Assembly (NCBI GenBank): GCA_030747075.1 | Contig: JASLLL010000007.1 | Span: 45,048 to 109,047 of the forward strand | Direction: 5' to 3' | Origin: Gemmatimonadota bacterium | Lineage (GTDB): Bacteria; ARS69 | Length of the DNA stretch: 64,000 bases | Part shown: positions 1 to 7,254 of the stretch, in pieces | Layout: every line of letters starts with the position of its first letter | Position numbering within the stretch: position 1 is the first letter of the stretch | Notes under the pieces: model-generated | What the model was told of the DNA's origin: nothing | What the model saw: only the letters and a program-made list of their open reading frames with translations | Databases searched by the model: none | Program-made: the position numbers and the translations under genes

Positions 1-375
1 GATTACGCGCTTCTTCACCTTGGGCATCTTGTCAAAAACATAGAACTCTTGCGACGCAGGCGGAGGAGGAGGCGGAGGAGGAAGATCATCAAGGTCCAGC
101 GCGGTGTCCTCAATCGTCTCTTCTTCGTCCACGCTCTCGTCAATGGCCTCGACCGGAATCTTCGGGCGCTGGATCTCCTTAGGCGGCGGCGGGATCTCGA
201 TCTCCGGAGGGAGCTCGATAACCTCCAGCTCCTCAGTCACCATCCTGTAGGGAGTGATGTTGATTTCACCCCAGACAGCGAACACAAGCAGGTGCATGCC
301 CAGCGAGATCGCCAGCGCGACATCAAAGTACTTGCGGTACTGATCCTTGAACCGGACATTGGCGGTCGCGGACAC
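1..375 (-). CDS. tonB: TonB-family energy transducer (3' end outside window)
   Basis: The visible 125 codons show a cytoplasmic N-terminus, one membrane segment at about residues 17-33 (ALAISLGMHLLVFAVW), and a periplasmic stretch rich in proline and acidic residues, including DLPPPPPPPP. It then reaches the sequence (MPKVKKRVI) that normally leads into the TonB C-terminal domain, which lies beyond the left edge. The GTG start at 373-375 sits 4 bases after the exbD stop, and the purine-rich end of exbD (aaggaaggggg) acts as ribosome binding site. As the last gene of an exbB-exbD-exbD-tonB operon it should couple the proton motive force to outer-membrane receptors such as the one at 7.3-10 kb. 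The family call is secure from architecture and context; the missing C-terminus prevents subtyping. Confidence 0.85.
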   Translation of the reverse strand, partial: MSATANVRFKDQYRKYFDVALAISLGMHLLVFAVWGEINITPYRMVTEELEVIELPPEIEIPPPPKEIQRPKIPVEAIDESVDEEETIEDTALDLDDLPPPPPPPPASQEFYVFDKMPKVKKRVI

Positions 376-379
376 GGAA

Positions 380-796
380 TCAGCCCCCTTCCTTCTCAAA
401 ATCGGTCGTGAAGGAGACCCGAGTGGCGTTGGCCAGCTTCAGTTGCTCCATCACCTGGTCCACTACCCGAAAGGGAGTCTGCTTGTCGGTATTGAACGCC
501 ACGATGAGCGCGGGATTCGCCACGAGCTTCATATAGACGAGCCCTTCCACCTGATCCACGGCAACGATCTTGTCATTGATGCTGATCTGTGAAGCCCGGT
601 CGATCCATATGTGAGAAACCCTCTCGCGCGGCACCTTCACCGCGGCTTCCGCCTTGGGCATCTCGACAGGCAAACCATCCTCCAGCTTGAAGATGGTGGT
701 GACCATGAAGAACACCAGCAGGAGAAAGGCAATGTCCGCCATCGAGGAGGTCGGGATGTTCTGGCCGACATTGGACTTCCTCGAAAACTTGGCCAT
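380..796 (-). CDS. exbD: ExbD/TolR biopolymer transport protein (second copy)
   Basis: A 138-residue protein with the ExbD layout: a short basic N-terminus, the membrane segment with the functional aspartate (SSMADIAFLLLVFFMVTTIF, residues 17-36; D21), and a periplasmic domain of about 100 residues. It should sit in the inner membrane as part of the ExbB-ExbD proton channel that powers TonB. Its ATG overlaps the preceding exbD stop by one base (TAATG), indicating translational coupling. It is a diverged paralogue of that gene; paired exbD genes are common in FCB bacteria and may form mixed dimers. Confidence 0.93.
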   Translation of the reverse strand: MAKFSRKSNVGQNIPTSSMADIAFLLLVFFMVTTIFKLEDGLPVEMPKAEAAVKVPRERVSHIWIDRASQISINDKIVAVDQVEGLVYMKLVANPALIVAFNTDKQTPFRVVDQVMEQLKLANATRVSFTTDFEKEGG

Positions 797-1212
797 TATT
801 GCACCACTTCCATTCCCTTGATGGAGATCTTCGCCGCATCCGCAAGGCGGAGTTCATCCAGAATGTCCACCATGGTGCCATAGAATGCGTCGGGGTGAAT
901 CTCCAGCTGAATGACGAGCTTTTCATTCTCCCCGATGCGTCTTCGCACCTCCGCTTCGATGCCCGAAACCGGAATCCCCGCGCCGTCCAGATAGATCAGA
1001 TTGTTGGCCTGAGCTTTGATCTTCAGGATGTTCTTCTGGGAGATGGTCGCCGTCTCCGAAGCCTGACCGGGAAGCTGCATGGGCAGCCCCTGTTCGACAT
1101 TGAAGATGGTACTCACCAGGAAGAAAATCAGCAGAAGGAACGCGATGTCGGACATCGACGCGGTCGAGATGTCGTCATCCGTTCGCTTCCGTCTTTTGAA
1201 CTTCACCGCCAT
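796..1212 (-). CDS. exbD: ExbD/TolR biopolymer transport protein (first copy)
   Basis: A 138-residue ExbD homologue. A basic head (KFKRRKR) precedes the single membrane helix carrying the conserved aspartate (STASMSDIAFLLLIFFLVST; D22), followed by a periplasmic domain. It lies 60 bases after exbB and overlaps the second exbD by one base. It should combine with ExbB to form the proton-driven motor for TonB. The two ExbD copies have equal length and the same membrane motif but clearly different periplasmic domains, so they look like an old duplication. Confidence 0.94.
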   Translation of the reverse strand: MAVKFKRRKRTDDDISTASMSDIAFLLLIFFLVSTIFNVEQGLPMQLPGQASETATISQKNILKIKAQANNLIYLDGAGIPVSGIEAEVRRRIGENEKLVIQLEIHPDAFYGTMVDILDELRLADAAKISIKGMEVVQ

Positions 1213-1272
1213 GACGCGTGCTCCTCGTGGCGGGGGGAGGCAACGCCCCGCACCCCGCCGAAGGCTGTCGGA

Positions 1273-2163
1273 CTACTCGGCAGCTGACCGCTCCAGCCCG
1301 AGATCCACCAGTGTGTCCACCAGATCCGCAGAGGTCTCCTGCATCTCGATCACGAAGCGATCAATCTGCGAGACGAAGTAGTTGTGGAAGATGGACATCG
1401 GGATCGCGATCACGAGCCCGGCCATGGTCGTCAGGAGTGCTTCGGAAATCCCGCTGGCCACAAGCTTCGCGTTGACCTGATCCGCCGCGGCAATCGCGTC
1501 GAATGCAGAGACCATCCCCGAGACCGTCCCGAGGAAACCGAGAAGCGGCGCGACATTCGCGATGGTTCCCAAGGCCAGCAACCCTCTTTCCAGGAAGGAG
1601 AGTTCGATCACACCGGCGCTCTCGATGGCCTTCTCAGTGGCTTCCACACTCACGGTGGCTCGCCGAAGACCCGCGTGCAAAATGGCGGGGATCGGCCCAC
1701 GCGTCTTCTCGCAAAGCGCAGCAGCGGCCTCCACGCCCTCGGTGCGCAAAGTGGTGATCACTCCGTTCATGAGAGTGCGGATGTTGGTCCGCGCTCGGCT
1801 GAGCGTCCAGAACCGCTCAATGATGAAAGCCACACCTGCAATCAGCAGGATCAGGAGCGGCCACATGAACTTGCCGCCCTTCTGGAAGTACTCTACCGCC
1901 CCGCTTCCCGCGAACTTCTCCAGGAACCCCGGGCTGCCGCCGACTTCTTCGACCACATCCAGATCATCAAAGCCGCTGCCCCACGCCAGAGAATCAACCG
2001 CAGCCGAATCTACCGCAGCGGAGTCCACAGGCGCGGCTGCGAGAGTCGCGCTGTCGCCGGGAGCGTCGGCGCCACCCTCCTGGGCGACGACCGTAACGCC
2101 GGTGATCCCGCAAAGCGCGAGGGCCGCACCGATCGAGAGGATCTGCTTCCGCACCTTTCGCAT
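1273..2163 (-). CDS. exbB: ExbB/TolQ/MotA family proton channel with N-terminal extension
   Basis: A 296-residue protein starting at ATG 2163, chosen because AAGGAG lies 8 bases upstream and the first residues form a signal-like helix (ILSIGAALALCGITGVTVV). A low-complexity Ala/Asp/Ser linker with a repeated AAVDS unit follows. The three ExbB membrane helices come next, at about residues 100-118, 193-217 and 243-263, with the glycine-rich LLGFLGTVSGM motif in the second. It forms the inner-membrane core of the TonB motor. The extra N-terminal signal plus linker, absent from enterobacterial ExbB, is typical of FCB homologues. It is the first gene of exbB-exbD-exbD-tonB, with a good promoter upstream. 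Confidence 0.93.
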   Translation of the reverse strand: MRKVRKQILSIGAALALCGITGVTVVAQEGGADAPGDSATLAAAPVDSAAVDSAAVDSLAWGSGFDDLDVVEEVGGSPGFLEKFAGSGAVEYFQKGGKFMWPLLILLIAGVAFIIERFWTLSRARTNIRTLMNGVITTLRTEGVEAAAALCEKTRGPIPAILHAGLRRATVSVEATEKAIESAGVIELSFLERGLLALGTIANVAPLLGFLGTVSGMVSAFDAIAAADQVNAKLVASGISEALLTTMAGLVIAIPMSIFHNYFVSQIDRFVIEMQETSADLVDTLVDLGLERSAAE

Positions 2164-2307
2164 TTCGATGGTTCTCCTTCGACATGGAACCAGGGCTGAC
2201 GAGAGGATCTCGGAGAATACCCGGGTCCGCATCATTTGCTCCGTTTCCCAAAACCGTTCCCGGAGCCGCTGAGTGTTTTCAAGCCACCAAGACTAAATGG
2301 GTTAGGC

Positions 2308-2337
2308 ATCTTATTGCCCGATTTCTCAGAGTGTCAA
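2308..2337 (-). promoter_or_regulatory. sigma70-type promoter for exbB-exbD-exbD-tonB
   Basis: On the minus strand TTGACA (2337-2332) is separated by 18 bases from TAAGAT (2313-2308). The -35 is a perfect consensus hexamer. Transcription would begin near 2301, giving a leader of about 140 bases before exbB. This separates the exbB operon from the GWxTD gene that ends at 2371. Confidence 0.7.
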
Positions 2338-2370
2338 CCCGGATTTTGGAGAACGCGCCTCAAAGGCCCG

Positions 2371-3924
2371 TCAGTGCCCGGGACCTCCCTCGCTGGACAC
2401 AAGATGGAAATCACCGCTCCCGAATTCGTCCGCGAATATGAACTTCAACCCTCGGTGCGCACGCTGATCCACGGTTCGGCGGTCTCGCAGTTCCTGCCCG
2501 GGACCATCGTAGATCCAGACGATGAGTTCCTTGCTCTTGATCGTGGTCCCCCCCCTCTGGGAGCTGAGGGATCGGGAAAGCTCATCCGAAGGATCTCCCC
2601 GGCCACGAAACTCCGCGGAGGGCAGCGACTGCAGTGCGATCCTCTCCCCCGGATTCGTCACCTGCTCGCGAAGGCCGTCTTCCCGAAATCCTGATGACGA
2701 GTATTCGGTGATCCGATCATCCGGCTCCCCATACCGGACAAAGACACGGCCCCGGTCGGTGAGTATTCCCCGCTCCAGGGTCGAACTGAAGTTGCGGTCC
2801 GCAAAGTCGATCCGGCTGCGGAACTGCATGCGGATTTCGTTCTCCGGAGTTCCCGGCGACGGATCCAACCCTCTCCAGAACTCGTTCAGAAAGTACTCCC
2901 TTCCCGCAGGAGACAACCCCTCATACTGCCGCAGTTCTCCCGGATACAGGATCAGCGTCAGCTCCCGGAGGACTTCCTCTTCCTCGCGGGTCCAGGACTC
3001 GGCCCTCCACATCACCTCGAACGGACTCCGGGCGGATGCAATCCTGCCGGAGTCGGGGTCGCGGAGCGTCAGTTCCGCCTCATAGAGGCCCGCCGGGGTG
3101 ATCGCAAGCAGGTCCAGTTCCTCCATGACAATCCACGCGCCCGACGACGGCCGAACACGACGCGTTCTCGCCAGCAATTCCTGCCCCGCCGCATCCAGAA
3201 TCCGGATGCGCACAATGAAGCCCGGAGACTCCGAAGACGGTTCGGGAGAGTAGACCTCCGCAAAGAGGCTGAGTCTTGGAGCAAAAAGACCGAACCGCCC
3301 GGACGGGCTTGGCTCCAGGTTCGTCCCGTGCCGCCAGGCCCCGGAGTCTACGGTATCCAGTCGGCGAACCGTTCCCAGAACCAAGCTGGAGAGAGCCAGG
3401 CTCTCCTTTCCTGGATCCGGTACTGAAAACCGACTCTCAAACTGGCCGGTTCGGTGCCCGCCTCCACGAATCATGTAGAGAAGACCCGGCTTGGAGGAAG
3501 CATAGTCCTCCATCCGGATCCGCAGGGAATACTCTCCGGGCTCCAGAAGAGCGCGGTCAATGATCGTCTGCAGAATCCCCCGGTCGGTCGTGTCCAGTCT
3601 CTCGGAAGCCACCGGGCAGAGCTTCGACTCTCTGCTCAGGACCGTGGTGCCGTCGTGGTCAAGAACCGCGATCGTCAGTCGGAGGTCGGCCTCATGGGTG
3701 GAGCCTGTCTGGCGAAAGGTGATCTGATCGTTGCTGACAGATATGTGAAACTCCGCCTCCACGAGTTCGCCGGCGACGCGAAACAGGGCCGTTCGCGCAT
3801 AGAAGGCAATCTCACCGGAGGAGGCACTCCCCGACACTCCCGCCGCGGCCGGGAGGGCGAAATGCCCAACGGCCAGCAACAGAACCGGACTGCATTTCAG
3901 GAGAGAAATGGGGCGCGCGCGCAT
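2371..3924 (-). CDS. GWxTD-domain secreted protein
   Basis: A 517-residue protein with a signal peptide (about residues 1-28, ending LPAAAG), a long beta-rich middle and a C-terminal domain from about residue 340. That domain carries the hallmark of GWxTD proteins: EFWRGLDPSPGTPENE, then a run of aromatic/acidic residues, then RGILTDRGRVFVRYGEPD. The signature tryptophan is replaced here (GILTD at about residue 386). GWxTD proteins are known mainly from FCB and acidobacterial genomes, are predicted to be exported, and have no established biochemical role. It is the last gene of the receptor/PorV operon, 61 bases after the PorV-like gene. Possible roles in envelope assembly are guesses. Confidence 0.8.
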   Translation of the reverse strand: MRARPISLLKCSPVLLLAVGHFALPAAAGVSGSASSGEIAFYARTALFRVAGELVEAEFHISVSNDQITFRQTGSTHEADLRLTIAVLDHDGTTVLSRESKLCPVASERLDTTDRGILQTIIDRALLEPGEYSLRIRMEDYASSKPGLLYMIRGGGHRTGQFESRFSVPDPGKESLALSSLVLGTVRRLDTVDSGAWRHGTNLEPSPSGRFGLFAPRLSLFAEVYSPEPSSESPGFIVRIRILDAAGQELLARTRRVRPSSGAWIVMEELDLLAITPAGLYEAELTLRDPDSGRIASARSPFEVMWRAESWTREEEEVLRELTLILYPGELRQYEGLSPAGREYFLNEFWRGLDPSPGTPENEIRMQFRSRIDFADRNFSSTLERGILTDRGRVFVRYGEPDDRITEYSSSGFREDGLREQVTNPGERIALQSLPSAEFRGRGDPSDELSRSLSSQRGGTTIKSKELIVWIYDGPGQELRDRRTVDQRAHRGLKFIFADEFGSGDFHLVSSEGGPGH

Positions 3925-3985
3925 CGTTCACATGACTCCGAACTCTGGCACATCCCCCGGGTGACCGCACCGGGCCAACCTGGGG

Positions 3986-4951
3986 TCAGAAGCGAAGTTC
4001 TGCCGAGACCTTGTGGGTTCCCACCAGAAACTTCATGTCCGAGTAGGCGTAGTCCACCCGCATCCATGACGCCGAACCGGTAGGGAACTCCACGCCGAAC
4101 CCACCCGCGAGACCCTCCTCGTCACGATTGTAGCGATAGCCGCCACGGATCTGCAGCGTGACATTGGGTTCGAAGGCTTTCAGCGTGTATTCTGCTCCGA
4201 CGCTCGCCCTTTCCGCGTTGTCGGACGGGTGATCGAACTCCGCCGCCGCCAGAAGGTTGTGATTCGCACTGGAGTAGACATCCATCGCCGTGCCCACGCG
4301 GAACATCGTGGGAAGCGGGAAGTCCTGTTCGAGGAACCGGAGAGACGGCCCCAGGTTCTGGATGGCCATTCCGATCCGGATGGTCTTGTAGTCTGTGAAA
4401 TAGAGCGTCCCAAGGTCCACGGCCACGCCGTCCGCATTGGCATCGGCGAGCCCCATGTGAATGTACTTGGCCGTCAGGCCAAAGGAGAACCGGTCGATGA
4501 GATTGCGCGCCCAGGTCAACGCCAGGTTGAAGTCACCGGCATCGAAGTTCCGGCCCGTTCCCTCCGGACTGTATGCGGTGCGAATGGCCATGGGGTCCAT
4601 CTGCAGAACCGTCGAACTGAACGCGAAGGCGCCGGGAAGGCCGTGGTAAGTGAATGCATAGCCGACAAACTCGTGGGAAATGTCCGCGGGCCAGGAACTA
4701 TGGTTCAGCGAAACACGACTGGTCCCGTCGCGCGTGATTCGAGCCACGCCGGCAGGGTTCCAGAAAATGCAACTGGCGTCGTCCGCCACCGCGACGAAGG
4801 TCTCCCCCATCCCAACAGCCCGGCCGCCGACACCTATCTTCAAGAACTGGGCCCCTGCTGTACCCACCTTCTTGAAGATCTTGGCCGCATCCGCCGAAGG
4901 GGCGGACAGAATGGCCACTGCGGCAATCGCCACACACAGGCGCGTCTTCAA
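3986..4951 (-). CDS. PorV/PorQ-like (UPF0164 family) outer-membrane protein
   Basis: A 321-residue protein with a signal peptide ending near SAPSADA and the family's N-terminal block: AGAQFLKIGVGGRAVGMGE, then a variant of the usual FWNPAGVA motif. Alternating beta-strand sequence follows to the end, and it terminates in an aromatic residue (SAELRF), as outer-membrane barrels do. The start is TTG 4951, because AAGGGAGG lies 7 bases upstream and it leads straight into the signal peptide; an in-frame ATG at 5026 has no such support. In type IX secretion, PorV shuttles substrates to the cell surface. The neighbouring large secreted protein with a Por-type C-terminal domain fits that picture, but no core PorK-N genes are in view. 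Confidence 0.82.
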   Translation of the reverse strand: MKTRLCVAIAAVAILSAPSADAAKIFKKVGTAGAQFLKIGVGGRAVGMGETFVAVADDASCIFWNPAGVARITRDGTSRVSLNHSSWPADISHEFVGYAFTYHGLPGAFAFSSTVLQMDPMAIRTAYSPEGTGRNFDAGDFNLALTWARNLIDRFSFGLTAKYIHMGLADANADGVAVDLGTLYFTDYKTIRIGMAIQNLGPSLRFLEQDFPLPTMFRVGTAMDVYSSANHNLLAAAEFDHPSDNAERASVGAEYTLKAFEPNVTLQIRGGYRYNRDEEGLAGGFGVEFPTGSASWMRVDYAYSDMKFLVGTHKVSAELRF

Positions 4952-5027
4952 GATGAAACCTCCCTTACCGGTCGACCCGGAACAGTTCCCACATTCGGGG
5001 GAACACCGTCCACAATCCGCGAACAAG

Positions 5028-7250
5028 CTAACGGATCACGGCGAACTTGCCAATGGTCTCCTGCCCGCCGGGCGTGATCACATGATAGAGATAAATGCCG
5101 CTGACGGTATCCTGGTTGTTCATCGAAATCAGGTTGGAGTGCGTCCACTCATACTCCCCCGTTCGCCCATCCCCGCCATGGTGTTCGATCGTTTGTACAA
5201 GATCTCCGGAAAGCGAGAAGATGCGGATGGTCGCTCGCGGGGGAAGGTTGATGAACCGAAGTCGACGACCCGTAGGCTCAAAGTCCGTTTCCTCCAGATC
5301 CCACTCCGCTCCGAGATAATACGGATTCGGGACGACCGCCACTTCGTCGAGGGTCTGCGTTGCCGACCAACCGGCCATGACCTTGGCCATGTTCTGTGAG
5401 TACTTCCCGAACTTCGGCTCCACTGTCCGGACCCTGGTGGTTTCCGGACTTCCGGGGGTGGTCAAGCTGTCGATCTCCGTGGTGTAGACGCCGCGGTCAT
5501 AGGCCGTTACTGCATACCAGTACCAGAAGCCATTGTGAACGCGGGTATCCACGAAGCGGTACATGCCCACTCCACTCAGCCCCGTATCAATCTTGGCCAA
5601 CTCGGTACTGTCGAAGTCCGCGATCAATCTCCACATGGCGTCTGACGGGATGTTGGCTTCTCGCCTCCATCCTTCCGCCTTCCAGACCTGATAGCCTGCA
5701 AAGTCGATCTCCCGGGTCAGCGGGTCCGGCACTCCCTCCGGGAAATCATCCCACTCCATGCTCACATACTGATCGCCGGCCTGAAGGCGGACATTCGGGG
5801 GAGGGGGTGGAGAACTGGTGGCCCAGTGAATCACCTCTCCCTGATCGTCAATGAAGCCATTGTACACGCGCTGCGCCTGGATGGGATTCGTGAAGTCGGG
5901 CTTGCGAATCGTCTCCCCTCCCGCGTCGAAGCTCTCCAGCATCTCACCGCATACAAACGCCACCTGGAATGTCAGCGTGGAGCCGGGAGGAATCTTGGCG
6001 AAGGGCCCGGCGGACACCAGGAATCGGTAGTCATCCGGCTTGCCCGTATTCGCATCAATCGTCGGGCGAGTGTCGCTGTTGCCGCGAAGGAATCGATAGC
6101 GGTCCACATCATCGCGAGGGTCCTGATCTCCGCCCGACCAGACGCGGTAGGCATGAATCCGCACAGACTCCGGCGCGAAGAGATCCTCGGGAGCCCCACC
6201 CGATTCGTCTACGGTGTGCCCCAGGAACAGAACCCCGACATACCCCGGGACATCATCGTTTGCATTGTCTCCACCCACCTCGTCGAAGGTGTAGCCCATG
6301 GTGAGCTTCAGCCGAAGAGGGTCCTCATCTCCGGTGGGAGCGATGAGCGTGTCCAGCGTGGCGAAACCCGACTGGTCGTCTTCCCAGTACTTGAGATCCT
6401 GATCGTCGATCCCGATATCGCCATCCACCATGAAGCCCAGATAGGCACTTTCCACATCCCAGCCCACTCCGTCCATCACCTGAGAGATGTTCGTGACGGT
6501 GAACTCAATCCCGACAAAGTCGTCAAACTGAGGGTCCGTCCAGACATAGCTCTCCTGCTGAATGCGGAGCCCAAGCGGTTCATGGAAGTCAGCCGGGTCC
6601 GACCAGAACTGATTCGCGAAGGTGGAAGTATCGTAGTAAACGGTTCGGAACATCTGCTGGGAAATCCCGGCGAAGTCCTCGTCTATGCGACCGTCGAAGT
6701 CGTTGTCCTGCCCGTCCAGTCCGTCCTCGTCTGCCGTGCCGTCTCCGTCGTCATCAAACCCTCGCAGTCCGGAAGGGGCACCCTCAAAGGTCTCACAAAT
6801 CCCCGAGGGAGGACTGCCGCACCCCTCATCGTTCTCCATGTTCCAGTATTCACCGAACTGGTACAGCCCGGCCGAGACAATCGTGTCCGGTTGGCCTCCG
6901 CGATTGAGCACCCCGCCGATCCAGAGACCCGCCGCGTACAGGTACTCGTTGTTCGATCCTGCGGGCCACTCCCCCGAAGGGTTCGTGAGGTCTGCGCTGC
7001 CACGACCGAAGCGTCCACGGTTGGACACATGCAGGAGCAGGTTTCCAGCATCGTGGAACCAACCTGCAAACTCATCGATGCGATAAGGCGGAAGCTGCGG
7101 ACTGTTCTCCGGGACCACGCGTGCCACAGCCGTCTGCCCGACAGAAAGAAGGCCCGCGATCAGGCACAAGACTCCCACGCACCTGGCAAAGGGACTTCCC
7201 CCGCTACTGCAAGTTCTACTCCTCTGGCTCTCCACTCCCCATCCTCTCAT
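5028..7250 (-). CDS. Large secreted protein with Ca-binding-like repeats and FlgD/Por-type C-terminal domain
   Basis: A 740-residue protein of unknown function. ATG 7250 lies 4 bases after the receptor stop; longer starts would overlap that gene. A signal peptide (hydrophobic core VGVLCLIAGLLSVG) precedes a beta-rich exported region. An aspartate-rich calcium-loop-like segment lies near residues 160-190 (DDDGDGTADEDGLDGQDND and DGRIDED). A proline run (SSPPPPPN) leads into a probable fibronectin-like module. The last 80 residues (VVPNPYYLG, LRFINLPPRATIRIFSLSG, then VSGIYLYHV) match the FlgD-like or type IX sorting-type C-terminal Ig fold. It is probably anchored or displayed at the surface and handled with the PorV-like protein encoded next. 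Confidence 0.75.
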   Translation of the reverse strand: MRGWGVESQRSRTCSSGGSPFARCVGVLCLIAGLLSVGQTAVARVVPENSPQLPPYRIDEFAGWFHDAGNLLLHVSNRGRFGRGSADLTNPSGEWPAGSNNEYLYAAGLWIGGVLNRGGQPDTIVSAGLYQFGEYWNMENDEGCGSPPSGICETFEGAPSGLRGFDDDGDGTADEDGLDGQDNDFDGRIDEDFAGISQQMFRTVYYDTSTFANQFWSDPADFHEPLGLRIQQESYVWTDPQFDDFVGIEFTVTNISQVMDGVGWDVESAYLGFMVDGDIGIDDQDLKYWEDDQSGFATLDTLIAPTGDEDPLRLKLTMGYTFDEVGGDNANDDVPGYVGVLFLGHTVDESGGAPEDLFAPESVRIHAYRVWSGGDQDPRDDVDRYRFLRGNSDTRPTIDANTGKPDDYRFLVSAGPFAKIPPGSTLTFQVAFVCGEMLESFDAGGETIRKPDFTNPIQAQRVYNGFIDDQGEVIHWATSSPPPPPNVRLQAGDQYVSMEWDDFPEGVPDPLTREIDFAGYQVWKAEGWRREANIPSDAMWRLIADFDSTELAKIDTGLSGVGMYRFVDTRVHNGFWYWYAVTAYDRGVYTTEIDSLTTPGSPETTRVRTVEPKFGKYSQNMAKVMAGWSATQTLDEVAVVPNPYYLGAEWDLEETDFEPTGRRLRFINLPPRATIRIFSLSGDLVQTIEHHGGDGRTGEYEWTHSNLISMNNQDTVSGIYLYHVITPGGQETIGKFAVIR

Positions 7251-7254
7251 CAGA

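Noticed and set aside
4952-5026. ATG 5026 as start of the PorV-like protein
   Set aside because: It adds 25 cysteine-rich residues before the signal peptide and lacks a ribosome site, whereas TTG 4951 has AAGGGAGG at ideal spacing.
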